Positions 23,291-35,696 of a stretch of DNA of 64,000 bases are shown piece after piece (the stretch's first letter is position 1; each line of letters begins with the position of its first letter). Source of the stretch: Cavia porcellus. Lineage: Eukaryota > Chordata > Mammalia > Rodentia > Caviidae. Both the position numbers and the translations under genes were made by a program. The stretch spans positions 28,183,344 through 28,247,343 of the forward strand of contig NW_026947486.1 in NCBI RefSeq assembly GCF_034190915.1. Reading direction: 5' to 3'. The notes beneath the pieces are model-generated. The model searched no databases, was not told the DNA's origin, and saw nothing but the letters and a program-made list of their open reading frames with translations.

Positions 23291-24236
23291 CTGTTTGTAC
23301 CTGTTCCACCTGGCCTTTTCCAGTCCAGTCATGCACACTAGGCATTATTGTTTCAATGTGCACACATGCACGTGTATTTCTACATTTTCTGCATGACTTA
23401 CCATATCTTACTCGTGGACAACTACTACAGTAGCAGATTTTTTCAGGGGACTAATGAACACGTCTTCCCAGAATTTCTCTCATACACTGGTTATTTATAT
23501 ATCTCACAGCACTTGAGAACACAAAACCCATGCTCCCTACCACCCACCTCTATCTACCACAATCAAGCACATATGCCTCCTACAGAAATTTAATTAGGTC
23601 AACAAAGTCTTGCAACCTGTACGTCAAACAAATTTAGGTAGCTATTTCTTGATCTATACAAATCCTGGCCATTAGCTAACTGATGTGCCAACTCTGACCT
23701 CTTCAAAATGAAAGAAAGTGTTCTTCTATGGGACAAGGCAAAGAAATAATGTTGCCAGTGGAGAGTTGTGCAGAATTCTGGATGAACAGGGACACTCTTA
23801 TTGGAAACCATAAGCTTGTAAGCCCCCTTCTGAAAACCAGACCTACATATAGAGGCTACTTAAGTGTGTATTTTGGTGCCTCTACTGATTGACATTTCTT
23901 GTTGGCCTACGTTATATGGCTCTTTTTTATGTGAGTTAAAGGTTGAGTGTCTCCCAGAAGAATGCCCAGGCCTTGAAAGAAAGCACAGTTGTGTGCCACT
24001 GATTTAGTCATACATGGAAATCATCATTTTAAACACTGTTTGTGTCAGTGACATATTTTCTTGTTCTTCTGAGAGAATAACGAAAGCATGGTAGTTGCAG
24101 TTTCTGGAGGTATACTGCCATCAAGTGTAAGATGATTCTATTAAAGAGAATCAGCTGAGTATAAGAGCTGGGCCAGTGAAGTGGCAAGTAAGTGGCACAT
24201 CCTTCCCATACACCCACGCTACTCAGATAATTTGTT
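23291..24236. other. Unassigned intergenic DNA
   Basis: No gene or repeat recognised. The open frames here are short and show no motif. Confidence 0.35.
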
Positions 24237-24395
24237 TGTTTATATTTTTGAGGTGGGGTAAGAGCTTCACAATGTAGTGTAGGCTTGTCTTAAACTTACT
24301 TATGTCGTCTAGGCTGGCCTCAAATTTATGGCAGTCATCCTGTCTCAGCCTCCCAAGTGCTGGGATTGCAGGCATATAACATGCCTGGCCCTAGC
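24237..24395 (-). repeat. B1-like SINE
   Basis: The plus strand carries the reverse complement of a B1/Alu-type monomer: TCTAGGCTGGCCTCAAATTT, GTCTCAGCCTCCCAAGTGCT, GGGATTGCAGGCATATAACA. It is preceded by a TTTG-rich tail. Confidence 0.75.
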
Positions 24396-25910
24396 CAGAT
24401 CCTGAAGCCATAGAGCTATCTCCTTGCTGACACTTCCCCTGTGCTCATTCTTAAGACTAGTGATGCCTAAAGTCCAATTCTGAATACACACATGGGAAAG
24501 AAACTTTGGACAATGCCAGTCCAAAGTGGTTGCCATTTCCAGTGGTCTAGAACTGTAAAGGGTGAATAGCCCAACTTTAAACTGCTAGTTCCTATCTTTT
24601 TGTTTGGTTGAAGTACCATTGGGCATAGCACGACCTTAAAAGCTCAGTAACACTTCACAAAGGATATCAAGGATAATAGCACCAGTGCCTACATAGTGGC
24701 CCATAGATTCATACTTCATCCATCTCACAAAGGCCAATAAGAAGCTCTTCCTTTTACAGTGACCTCTCTTGGTGCTATTGCCTGCATGTTTACAAAACAC
24801 CTGAATGTTCTGATTCAGCCCCAGTGTTCTGATGGGCAGACGGGATTCCTTTTCTGCTTCTGAATGCTAGTTAAGGAAATCGTGTCTTGCCTATATTCCC
24901 CTCAGCACAGCAAGTCCTTGCTCACTACTATATCAGGGATCTGGAGAGAACAAATGTCCTGCTCATGGTGGAAGGCTTCTGAATGCCCAGTTTTTATACT
25001 CAAACTATAGGAGCCACAGAACTTGTGGAATGGGAACTATATGATGAATCCCATGAAACTCATTGTAGAAAAGGAGATACAGGAGGGCCAGGTCAAACCA
25101 ATTGCTTTCTTTTTATCCTAAACACCACTGATTTGAGTCAGTGTGACATCCTGCCCTCTGTTTACTGACTCCTGTACCCCAACAAGAATGCCACTGAGCA
25201 TCCTGAGCCCCAGACTTCATCTCTCAGTGCTACAGGATTTGAGAGTAGGGAGCTGTAGACAGCATCCCCTGAGATATGGAGGCAAAACAGGGCCATGACA
25301 GAGCCAACCCAGAATAGGTATTTTCCCATACATACATCAAAGAGTTGAGTTATGAAGTGAAACTTTGTACATTGCCTGCCATATGGTGCTAGCAAGGGAG
25401 TCCTTTACCCATTACAGTGGACTAGAGCTCCCAGACCCTTACGCTAGAACTCTAAGCACCACTGATCTTGTCAATGGGGAGCCACAGATTGCATTCTGAT
25501 ACATGAGAGAAAGGGAGATAAAACTGAGCCAGCCAACATCAATTACTCTTATACTACCAATCACCAAGAAGATCTGAGCATGGCATGCTGCCCATTGTCT
25601 AGTATCTGGGGCTGGCAGGGAGAATGTCTTTGTCATATCAGAGGGCCATTGAGCACCAGGATCCTTAGACCAGAGCTGTGAACCTCACAGAACTTTTGGA
25701 AAGAGACCTATATGGACACAGAAAGGAAGATATTAGCAGATCCCCAGAGGAGGAATTCTACTCAACTCAAACATTAGGACTATTGTGTCCACAGGGAATA
25801 TTATGCCCTAAATCTTGCTTCTGCCACTGTTCAGTAAGGACAGTGCTACACAGGAAATGCACATAAACAGCAGGAGATTTGTGAAGTTTGCATACAAGAA
25901 AAGGAGAATG
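24396..25910. other. Unassigned DNA with weak ancient internal repetition
   Basis: No intact gene. Segments near 25000-25090, 25240-25320, 25470-25540 and 25665-25740 share loose similarity, for example GGGAGCTGTAGACAGC and GGGAGCCACAGATTGC, or ACAGAACTTGTGGAA and ACAGAACTTTTGGAAAGAGA. On the minus strand two short hydrophobic frames (25162-25395 and 25439-25636) loosely align with each other. I cannot assign a family. Confidence 0.3.
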
Positions 25911-25921
25911 AAGTGGCTGGC

Positions 25922-26250
25922 TGCAGCTCTAGCTGTTCCCAGGAGGTAAGGACAGTGAGAGGATGAGAAAATAAAGAGACAAAAGCTGAGATCAAATGGA
26001 GCTCTTACTCTCTTGATTGGAGAGAAGAAATTGGACCCTCACTGCAGGGCCATTTATTTATACTTTTTAGCAACTTAATGTCACATGACACCCTGTTGTC
26101 CCAGCAACCCACTGTTCAGATTGACTTGGGGCTATGTGTTCTGTCAGGCAGCTTCTTCATGTGGCTTGCTCTGGGCACTCTTCATTCTTGGAATAGTCAC
26201 GCTCCAGCCTTGCATGTATGATTAATTTCCAGCTTCAGTGGTTCCCAACA
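25922..26250 (-). repeat. ERVK-like LTR, copy 1
   Basis: On the minus strand it starts TGTTGGGAACCACTGAAGC, close to the TGTTGGGAGCC start of IAP-type class II LTRs. It carries a TATA-like AGTATAAATAAATGG (plus-strand complement near 26060-26075). A second copy in the same orientation lies at 45329-45660, sharing long blocks such as AGCAACTTAATGTCACATGA and GAGACAAAAGCTGAGATCA. The R-U5 end near 25922 is approximate and no target duplication was found. Family placement is inferred from the first bases only. Confidence 0.6.
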
Positions 26251-26720
26251 TACCCATCTGTTTTTGTTTTGTTGTTGCATGGGATGAATGGTCTGTTGAA
26301 GCTGGAGGAGCTGTTAGGAGAACTCACAATTTAAACTCTGTACAGTCCATTCATTCATAACAGTAAACAATTACCAGTGTAGCTAACAATTGTTAGAAGG
26401 TGTTAGTGATTTGAGCTTCTTTTAATAGCTAACATATTACAATGGCATTGTATTATACCTCTTGAAGTTATATTTTTCTCCAGAATGTTCAAGACCAAGT
26501 TAAGGTGAGAACTATATTAAATTCAATTAGTCTCTTGCTATCTGTGTCAAGGTCAGTTAAGTGTCCTTAGGAATTGCCTTGCAACCATGCAGAGGGCCAT
26601 TTAGCTATACTATCAAATGTCAGCCATCTGTGTGAGTCATGGCCATTGCTTGACCAAGTTGCTTTATGTTAAACTTGAAAGACTTTTTTCTCCTGGTGAC
26701 TCTCCTTAGGCAAACCACAG
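26251..26720. other. Unassigned DNA next to ERVK-like LTR
   Basis: No gene recognised. If the LTR is the 3' LTR of a minus-strand provirus, this and 26875-28500 could be decayed ERV interior. The A/C-rich minus-strand stretch just upstream of the LTR is only a poor polypurine tract. Confidence 0.3.
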
Positions 26721-26767
26721 TGATGATTACTTTTTTTTTTAATTTTAATTTCAATTTTTATTTTTTT

Positions 26768-26860
26768 AGCCAGTCAAATTTAGCGGAGGGGGGGTGGTAT
26801 ACCAACTTTAGTGACACTAATGTTAATAAGTTCTGATAACCCACTGCCATCGGACCAGCT
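26768..26860 (-). ncRNA. RNY4P: Y4 RNA retropseudogene
   Basis: The minus strand of these 93 bases matches Y4 RNA end to end: GCTGGTCCGATGGCAGTGG, then GTTATCAGAACTTATTAAC, ATTAGTGTCACTAAAGTTGG, a C run, and GCTAAATTTGACTGGCT. Y4 is a small RNA polymerase III transcript bound by the Ro protein. It is a retrocopy, not the gene: a T/A-rich tail (26730-26767 on the plus strand) follows its 3' end, and TGATGATTACTTTT is repeated at 26721-26734 and 26861-26874. The first G appears as A, and a few loop bases differ from the human form as I recall it. No promoter for it is expected at this site. Confidence 0.9.
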
Positions 26861-26874
26861 TGATGATTACTTTT

Positions 26875-28504
26875 CTCTGTGGTATCACAGTCTTCTTGAT
26901 CAGAAGACGAGGGACTCACTGAACATAGGATGATGCAGCAGAGGTTCTCTTACGTTCTGGGTCCTCATTGGTCTCAGAAGATAAGGGCCAAAATATTAGC
27001 TATCCACATTTTTCTCTCTAATTTTTGTTCTCTAAACCTCAGTTGTTGAACATCCAGAAGAAAAGATTGATAACAGTGCAGTATAATAAAGGAGTACATT
27101 TCAAATTACTGTTTTCTCTGAATATCAAGCAATGTAGAGCATTAAATGAAACCATTATTTCCTACTAACCATGGATGTTTTAACATTTGAATACCTGTAG
27201 AATGTTGTTACATATTTTACACAAAAAATAGAAATTTAAATCATACTTAATACTATAGCATGATAATCTTGATGATATTTTGTAACATTTGAATAACATA
27301 CTCCGTTTTGGGTCAATCCTCCTTATCTAATAAATAAAAAGCTTTTACTTAACTTGATTATTTTTAGTGAGATATATACCTAATAGCATTTGTTGAAAGC
27401 AGAGGTCTGAATCCGAAGCAAAATTTTGTCACCATAAAAAATCCCTCCTTTCTAGTTTGGAAAATAAGTACATTAGGAAGCAAGAATACCTGAATATACC
27501 AAGAGATTAATAACAATCTGTTAAACCCCTATGAAAACATTTATATCATAGCATCTTTAAATAAAAAACCTCATTGTATTATTTCTTTTGATGATGACCA
27601 ATGTGAACATATTACCATAATCTATTTTTATTACTTTAGTTGGGGTTTCTCCCATAAGCTATGAAGATCATGGGGGCCTCCAAACAGTGAACAACAACTG
27701 GTTAAAATGTCACCAGGCAGCTGCTTTCTTATTAATCTATTAGAGTCCAGTCCAATAATTCCAACTCCAAGGGATTTTGTTTACTCATCTTAATAATTTT
27801 TTGATGACTTACGAAAAACCCAATCATAACATTTAAGTCATTAATTTTTAAACAGTAAGAGGCTCTCAAGTCCATAATAAAAAACAATATACATTACATT
27901 TACATAACCAATCTTTGCAACATTTGGATCAGCTGGCAACCAAGGTGGCATTTGGACTAGCTGGCAACCCAGGTAGAAGCATGCTTTGTAAATCTATAAC
28001 CCAAACAAATCTTTGATCAAATGATGCAAAAATGCAAAACAGAAAGAAAAGGAAAAAATTACTGAGCTCAAAATAAAAAGAAAGACTGTTCACAGAATGG
28101 ACAAATGGACAAAAAATGGACAAATGGACAAATAGGGGATTTGTACAGATTCAAACATAAAAACAAGCGCATGGCTTGTTGGTGTCCAAGATAACTATCT
28201 AAGTTCCCATTTCACATGTCCCTTTGCTGGTCTAGTTCACTTCTTACATGCTGCGTTCTTGGAGCTGGAACACAGGTTCACCTCCAGCACTCCATGCCCT
28301 CAGTGTGTTTCTCAGGTGCTCCATATCATTTGGGCACTCCTATAATGGGCACTTACTTGTGCTGTCACCTCCCCATGTGTGAATGATCACTAGCTCATGG
28401 ACTACCAACAACTACTTAGCAGACTGGACAATCAAACAGATACATAGGCAGACTAACATACTTTATAAAATCAGAGTGCACTCAAGTATATTTTTAGCCA
28501 AATT
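26875..28504. other. Unassigned AT-rich DNA with a 28-bp tandem duplication
   Basis: No gene seen. Two 28-bp units run in tandem at 27921-27948 and 27949-27976 (CATTTGGATCAGCTGGCAAC and CATTTGGACTAGCTGGCAAC starts). A short (ATGGACAA)-type array lies at about 28097-28131. The texture could be decayed ERV interior, but I see no diagnostic motif. Confidence 0.35.
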
Positions 28505-28521
28505 GAATGACACTAATTTTT

Positions 28522-29929
28522 AAAAAAATTTTACTTAAAGAGAAAAAACAAACAGTAAAACGGTACAAGTAACACAGAATTTAAAAAAAATAAGCAGTAA
28601 GAAATCAGTAGTTAATAGATTACATATTGTCATCTTAGAAATAGTTGATTGTTACAAAATTAAGCATACAAAAGTGGACATTCAAACAGTAAGCCTGCAA
28701 ACAGTTGTATTCAATAGTTCAATGATCCAACAAAAACTTGTAATATGGTCATCTATCTTACACACCTAAACACACTTGCAGTTGTGTCCTTTAGAGCTCT
28801 TTCTTTTCCTCTCTTTTTTAAAATAATATTTACACATTTTGGGTTTTAGTACTCCCAAAGTTCTTATTACTTTTTTCTGGAAGAGAATAAAACCAAATGT
28901 AACAAAACAAAGCAGTCAGTCAAAACAGAGGAAGGACATAGTACATGATGTAAAAACAGAATACAAGGTAATCAACAATGGTTACCATAATTCCTCTTGC
29001 TACCTTAAAAAAGAATTGCCTATATAATTAAGTATAATAAAATTTAACAAAACAGTACAGAACAAGACCAATAAAACCTAAACATTGGTGACACTACTGG
29101 ACTTCAAAAGAAGATAATAATCAAACAAGAATGGGCTTCATAGTGAATCTTAATTCCTTCAAGGTAGTTGCCTATACCCTCAAACTTGATACTATAAAAC
29201 AGAACAGCATAGAGACAAATCAGTCAAAACAAAATGGTGAGAGCAATACAGGGCTTCAAATCAAGTTAATAAGAAATCAAAAAAGTTAATATAATATATC
29301 CTGATTTTTTTATTTTTCCCTTAACTAAAAAATAATAAAAAATAAATAATTTTTTTAAAAAGGGGGAGATTGAGATAAAAGAGGACACAACAACATAACA
29401 ATACAGGTCAGAACAGAAAAATTTAAGTGACATAATTTTTCACCACAAGATAACCCAATTTAATAGTAGTTACCATAGTGTCTCTTTCCTTGAAATATTT
29501 GAGTATAACTTCATATACTCTAGCATCAAACGTATCAAGACAGTGTGAAACCATTCAAGAAGATGAAAGCATCACAGGGTATTTAGAATGAGCTAATGGA
29601 AAATGAACAATGGTTTCTACATTATCTCTTTGCTTATAAAAATTTTATACTATCTCATATAATAAAATCCAGTAAGATACAACATGATAAAACCAATAGA
29701 GATAGAAGAACTACAGTTTGGTGGAACTTCAAAACAAGATGATATTAAATCAGCAGTAGCTATTATGATGACTTGCTTTCTTCACAATAGCTGTTCATAT
29801 CATCAAAGACAATCATATCAAACAGCCCAGAATAAAATCATTCCATTAATGTGAAAACTTAATAAGGCTTCACAGCCATATAAAAGGGAATCATGATTAC
29901 CATATAGTTTTAGGTATTTTAATCATTTC
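28522..29929 (-). other. L1 #3 3' UTR, 1.4 kb
   Basis: This non-coding region follows the ORF2 stop and aligns with 54312-55777 in the same orientation and with 15442-16976 in reverse. The G-rich plus-strand run AGGGGGAGATTGAGATAAAA near 29360-29380 corresponds to a C/T-rich run in the element's sense strand. Confidence 0.8.
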
Positions 29930-32900
29930 TTACAATAGAGAAACTATTCAATATTCATACATGTGAGTTTCATATACTTCACTTATGAGTATGGTCTCAA
30001 GCTGCGCCCACTTATTTATAAATATCTCAATGTGATCCTTCTTTATAGCTGAGTAGTACTCCATTGTAAAAAAATACCAAAAATTTTATCCATTCCTAAG
30101 TTTAGGGACACTTAGGTTGTTTCCAAGATCTGGTAATTAAAACTTGTGCTGCTATAAACATGGGTGCACATATATCACTGTGGTATGATGCTTTCAGTTT
30201 TTCTGGGAATATGCCTAGAAGTGGAAAACCTGGGTGAAATGGGACTTCCAATTTCAACTTTTTGAGAAGTCTCCAGACTGACCTCCACAGTGGTTGCACC
30301 AGTATACACTCCCACCAAAAGTGCAGGAGAGTTCCTTTTTCCCCACAGCCTCTCCAGCATTACTTCTTGATGGTTTTCTTGATCCTGGCTATTCTTTCAG
30401 GAGTGAGATGGAATCTCAGTGTGGTTTTCATTTGTATTTCTCTAATGAGTAATGATGATGAACAGTTTTTCATGTATTTATTTGCCATTAGTGTTACTTC
30501 ATCTGAAAAGTGTGCCTTCATCTCAGATGCTCATTTTTGGATGGGATCTTTGAATTTTGGGGATCTGATTTTTTTTTTAAATTCTTTATATGTTTTAAAC
30601 AGAAGTCCTTTGTCTGAAGGAGAGTTCACTAAGATTTTCTTTGCAGTTTATGGATTTTCTTTCCACTATGCTGGAGATTTCTTTAGACATGCAGAAACTT
30701 TTTAATAAGAGGTTATCCCAGTCATTGATTCTGGGAAGTACTTCCCGTATGATTTGAGCCCTGTTCATGAATTTTCTACCTACCCATATGTCTTCAAGTT
30801 TTTTTACCCAATTTGTCTTCCAATAGATTTAGTGTTTCTGTTTTAATATTCAGATCTTTGACCCATCTATATTTCAATTTGTACATGGTGATAGGCATGG
30901 GTCTAGTCTTAGTTTTTGGCATATGGATAGCCAGTTTTTCCAACACAATGTATTAAAGAGACGGGCATTCTTCCAGTGAATATGTTTGGCCCCCTAATCA
31001 AAGATAAGGTGGGTGAGTGTGTTTGTAGTTGTGGTTTTATCTTCTAATCTATTCCATTGATCTTTGGCTCTGTTTTTATTCCAGTACCATGTTTATTTTA
31101 CTAGAGTTGCTTTGAAATATAACTTCAAATCAGGGAATGTGATACCTCCTGCTTTTCCTTTGCTGCTTAGAATTGTCTTTGCTATTCTAGGTCTCTTCTG
31201 GTTCCAGATGACTTTTAGGAGTGATATCTCTAGATCTATGAGGTATGTTGATGGTATTTTCATTGGGAATGCATTGAATCTGTATAAGAGTTTTGGGAGA
31301 ATGGCCATTTTCTCAATATTTATTCTTCCTATCCATGAGCAAGTGATGTCTTTCCATTTTCTGGGATCCTCTTCAGTTTCTTTTTTCAGTGTATTATAAT
31401 TTTCCCTGTATAGGACTTTCACTTCTTTCCTGAGAGTAATTCCTAAATATTTCTTTTTCTTTTGGTTGCTAGTGAGAAGGATTTGACTTCTCTTATTTCT
31501 CTCTCTGTGATTTTGTTGTTAATGTATAGGAATGCTATTGATATTTGAGTATTGATTTTGTATCCAGCTACAATACTGAATTTATTTATAATATCTAAAA
31601 GTCTTTTAATGGAGTTTTGGGGGTGTTCTATGTACAGCATCATGTCATCTGCAAACAGTGATAATTTAACTTTTTGTTTTCCTACCTTTACCCTTTTTAT
31701 TTCTCTCTCTTTTCTAATTGCTCTGGCTAGTATTTCCAGTACTATATTATATAGGAGTGGTGATAAAGGACATCCTTGTCTTGTGCCTGATTTTAAAGTA
31801 AAGGCCTTCAATTTTTGTCCATTTAGTATGGTACTGGCTCTTGGTTTGTCATAGATAGCCTTTATTATATTAAGTTAAAGACCATCTATTCCAATTTTCT
31901 GTAATTTGTTATACTGAAAGAACCTTGGACCATATCAAAAGCTTTTTCTGAATCTATAGAAATGATCATGTGATTCTTACTTTTGACTCTACTGATATGG
32001 TGGAGTAAATTTATGATTTACGTATGTTGAACAATCCCTGCATGCCTAGGATGAATCACACTTGGTCATGGTGTATAATCTGCTTGATGATTTGTTGCAT
32101 TCTATTTCCCAGTATTTTTATTAAGGATTTTTGCATCTGTGTTCATTAGAGAGACTAGTCTTAAGATTTTTTTTTTTTTGTTAAGCTGGGTCTTTCCTAG
32201 CTTTTGATACTAAAGTAGTATTTGCTTCCAGGAATGCCTTAGGAAGGATTGAGGAGTGTCAGCATTATGCCTTCTTTGTATTTCTTGTAGAATTCTGCAA
32301 TGAATCCATCTGGTATGGCTCTTCTTTGTAGATAAGGACTTAATCTCATTCTCAATTTCATTAATAGAAATTGGGTTATTCATAAGTATTACATCTTCTT
32401 GACCTAGCTTTTGTACTTCATATTTCTAGGAATCTTTCTATTTCTTCTGTTTTATCAAACTTTTGAGGGTAGATGTTTTAAAAATAGGTGTTGATGATCA
32501 TTTCTGTATCTCTATAGAGTCTGTAGTGATTTCACTGTTTTCATTTCTTACTGCATGAATTTGAGCTTTTTTTTCCCTTTTTTAAGATAAGGTTGGCTAG
32601 GGGCTTATCAATTTTATTTATTCTTTTAAAGAACCAATTCTTTGATTCATTGATTCTTTGAATTGTTTTCTTGGTCTCTATTGCATTGATTTCTGATCTG
32701 ATTTTCATAATTTCCTCTCTTCTTTTGGCTTTGAGCTTGATTTGCTCTTTTTTTTTCTAGATGTTTGAGGTGTAACAACATGTTATTTATTTGTATTGGT
32801 TCAGTTTTCCTGATGTGTGAACTCAGTGCAGTAAATTTTCCTCTGAGGAAAGCTTTCATTGCATCCCACACATTCCAGTAAGTTGTGTTTGTATTTTCAT

Positions 32901-33720
32901 TTGCTTGTAGGTATTGTTTAATTTCTTTAATTTCCCCTATTTCCCACTGATTACTCAAGAGTGTGTTATTCAGTTTCCATGTGTTTGTGGGAAATTTGCA
33001 GTATCTTTTACCATTAATTTCTAATTTCATTGGGCTATGATCTGATGACATGCATGGGATAATTTCAACTCTTTGCATTTATTTAAATATGTTTGTGGGC
33101 TGTGATATGGTTTATTTTAGAGAATGTCCCATGTATTGCTGAGAAGAATGTGTATTCTGATATTGTTGGATGGAACACTATGTATATGTCTGTCATGTCC
33201 ATTTGTTCACAGGTGTGATTCAGTTCTGTTATTTCTTTGCTGATTTTCTCTCTGGTTGCTCTTTCCCTTGGTGTCAATGGTGTGTTAACATCTCCCTGTT
33301 ATTTTATGTAACAGCTAATTTGGTTTTTCTTTTCTGTTAATAATTGCTTTATATGTGATCTGGAATTTGGTATTTTATATATTTACGATTGTTATCTCTT
33401 CTTCTTGAAGTTTTCCCCTAATAAGTATGTAGTGACCTTCTTTATCTCTTCCGATCATTATTGGTTTAAAGTTCACGTTGTCTGCAAAACAGAATAGCTG
33501 CTCTTGCATATTTTGGGTTTCCTGTTGCATGAAGTATTGTTTTCCATCCTTTGACTTTCAGTCTGTGAGTATCCTTTTTTGGTAGATGAGTTTCTTGTAG
33601 ACAGCATATGGTTGGATGTTGTTTCTTGATCCATTATTCCTGTCTGTTTCTTTTAATTGGTGAATTCAGACCATTTACATTAATGGGTATAACTATTCTA
33701 TATTGGTTTATTGTTGACAT
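29930..33720 (-). pseudogene. L1 #3 ORF2, broken
   Basis: The first codon is the ATG of MSTINQYR at 33720 and the stop is TAA at 29930-29932, giving about 1264 codons, the usual size. Endonuclease pieces lie at 33720-33000 (DRxxREKISKEI at 33277-33083; SDHSPMKLEI at 33078). RT lies at 32350-31440, with catalytic FADD at 31644-31655 ([17 protein letters not shown]). The thumb region is at 31422-31090 and the C-terminal zone at 30700-30000 (WRSVWRLLKKLKLEVPF). Stops and frameshifts break it at many points, including after 33634, 33083, 32647, 31443 and 31093. Part of the RT fingers near 32200-31900 is shifted out of frame. Confidence 0.85.
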
Positions 33721-34801
33721 GTTATCATTCTGCTTTTGCATCTTTATCTTTCTGTCCTGTTTGTCTGCTTTGCTTAGTAGTTTTTTTCTAAGTGTATTTA
33801 AACTGTCTTTCAATATTCTTTGCAGGGATGACTTGGTGATCATGAAGTTCTTCATCTGTTCTTTATCATGGAAGTATCTAATTTCTCCATCAATTTTAAA
33901 GGACTGTTTTGCAGGTACATCAGTCTAGGTTGGAAATCATTTTACTTTAGGATCTGGAATACCTCACTCCATGCTCTTCTTGACTTTATTGCTTGTGCGG
34001 AGAAGTCTGCTGTGATTCTGATAGGTTTTCCTTTATAAGTGACCCGTCTTTTTTTTCCTGACAGCTTTTAATATTCTATTCTTATGCTGGATTTCTGGGA
34101 TGGTGATTATTGTATGTCTGGGTGTATTTTGATTTGGGTTATGACTATTTGGAATTCTATATGCTTCACTGAACCTGAAGTCGATTTCTGATCTCATGTT
34201 TTGGAAATTTTCTGCTATTACTTCTCCAAATATCCTCTTGACATCCTTTATGTTGTCCTCTTCTTTTTCATTAATCCATATCAATATTTTGTTTTTTCTT
34301 TGCATCATTTTGCAATTGTTGAATTGTTATTTCCTGATTCCTTGTTATTTTTAAAAGGTCTTTCCTGTTCACTAGCTGCAATCTTGTCTTCAAGGTCTGA
34401 AATTTTATCTTCACTTTCATTGAGGCAATTTTTACAGCTTTCAATGGAATTTTTGATTTCATGTATATCTCTGTGCATCTGCCTTATGTATTCTGCTTGT
34501 TTCTTACATTGGTCATCCAGGGATTTGATCTTTTTGTTTAGTTCCTCCAATTTTTAAACTGTGTCTTCTTTAGATATATTCAGCATCTCCTTCATTTCTT
34601 TTATCATTCTTCTTTTACCTGGGAAATCATTTCTAGTTTGAATTCCTTTAAAACTTCCTGGAGTTGCTTCTTTATTTCAGTTGCTATTATGTCTGACATT
34701 TCAGGTGTATGGCATATATTTTCTTCTATTTATATTTCTCCTAAGGTTTCTTTGGATGGGCTGGTGTTTTGGGATTTTATTTTGGTCTTTGATTTTGTCA
34801 T
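33721..34801 (-). pseudogene. L1 #3 ORF1, broken and running into ORF2
   Basis: ORF1 begins at the ATG at 34801 and shows the coiled coil (MEELNKKIKSLDDQCKKQAE, 34550-34305), the RRM-type domain (VKRIFGEVIAENFQNM, about 34240-34195) and the C-terminal domain. It is frameshifted near 34300 and 34040. The normal TAA after the SKAD segment near 33763 is lost, so the final frame (33855-33634) continues through the inter-ORF gap into MSTINQYR, the start of ORF2. Confidence 0.8.
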
Positions 34802-34889
34802 TTTCCTATATTTCTGTGTTTCAAGTGTTATCTAAGACTTCCCCATGTTCTGTTGGAAATCCTGTTCTATGTCCTTAGCACCTGGGACT

Positions 34890-35459
34890 CTGCCACCCAG
34901 TTCCCTGGATTGATAGAGGGTCACTTGGGGTTGAGAAGGCCAGCTCAATCCCAGCCTCTGGAACCAATGGTGCCCACAAGCTTGCTTAGAACTCCAGAGT
35001 CTTCCAAGCACAGCTGGAAGCAGGGAAGCCCATGCAGGCACTCAGGACCCGCCAGGCTGCTCCAGTGCACCTGGAATCCTCGAGGTTCCCTAGCCGGGGC
35101 CAAGCAATGGTCCCAAACTAACAGGAGTCAGGGGAAAATGCACGGGGTGCTTATACCAGGCCACTGGGCCTCTGGAACCAATGGTGCCCACATGCTTGCT
35201 TAGAATTCCAGAGTCTGCCAAGCATAGCCAGGAGTGTGGAGGCCAATGCAGGTGCTCAGGACCCATTGCACTAATCTAGTGCACCCGGAAGCTGCGAAGT
35301 TTCCTGGCTGGTGCCAAGTGAGTGTCGCAAACTAGCTGTACTCGGGGAAGTGTGGGAGGCACTTACATCAGGCTGCCAGGCCCCTGGAACCAAAGGCGCT
35401 CACCTGCTTGCTTAGTACTCCAGAGTCTGCCAAGCACAGCTGAGAGCAGAGAGGCTGAT
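34890..35459 (-). promoter_or_regulatory. L1 #3 5' UTR monomers, ~213-bp units
   Basis: The same landmark (GGAACCAATGGTGCCCAC, or its variant GGAACCAAAGGCGCTCAC) recurs at 34960, 35174 and 35386, giving periods of 214 and 212 bp. Other shared blocks are TTGCTTAGAACTCCAGAGTC and CAAGCACAGCTG. This is the tandem-monomer layout of rodent L1 promoters. The unit sequence is different from the 82-bp units at 10242 and the ~239-bp units at 42576. Confidence 0.8.
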
Positions 35460-35696
35460 GAATTACAATAATTTTTTTTAAAATTAGAATATATAATCAT
35501 AAAATGATTATTCAGTATTGTTCTAGGTCAATTAGCAGAGATCCCTTGTAAAAGGAATTTGGAAAAGACAAAGTCTTACCAATAATTGACATACATTTTT
35601 GTATTTTATTTTAAGAATACTGTTAAATTTTTGCGTTCCCTTCTTTCATTAAACTTTCAGTTTGCTTATTTCTATATATTCTGATCACCTATCTAG

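Larger units (their letters stand above)
28522..35459 (-). mobile_element. L1 #3, full-length LINE-1 with ~213-bp monomers
   Basis: Read on the minus strand: 5' UTR with tandem monomers (35459-34802), ORF1 (34801 to about 33760), ORF2 (33720-29930), 3' UTR (29929-28522). It is flanked by GAATGACACTAATTTTT (28505-28521) and GAATTACAATAATTTTT (35460-35476), a 17-bp target duplication with two mismatches. Both ORFs are broken, so it is inactive. Its body is close to L1 #2 and L1 #6 but its 5' region is unrelated to theirs. Confidence 0.93.

Noticed and set aside
25162..25636. Hydrophobic minus-strand frames as a membrane receptor pseudogene
   Set aside because: The frames are short, have no conserved receptor motif, and coincide with a weak internal repeat. 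No family could be named.
27921..28131. Short tandem repeats considered as a CRISPR-like array
   Set aside because: Only two 28-bp units with no spacers, plus a simple 8-bp array, in a mammalian genome. Not a CRISPR.
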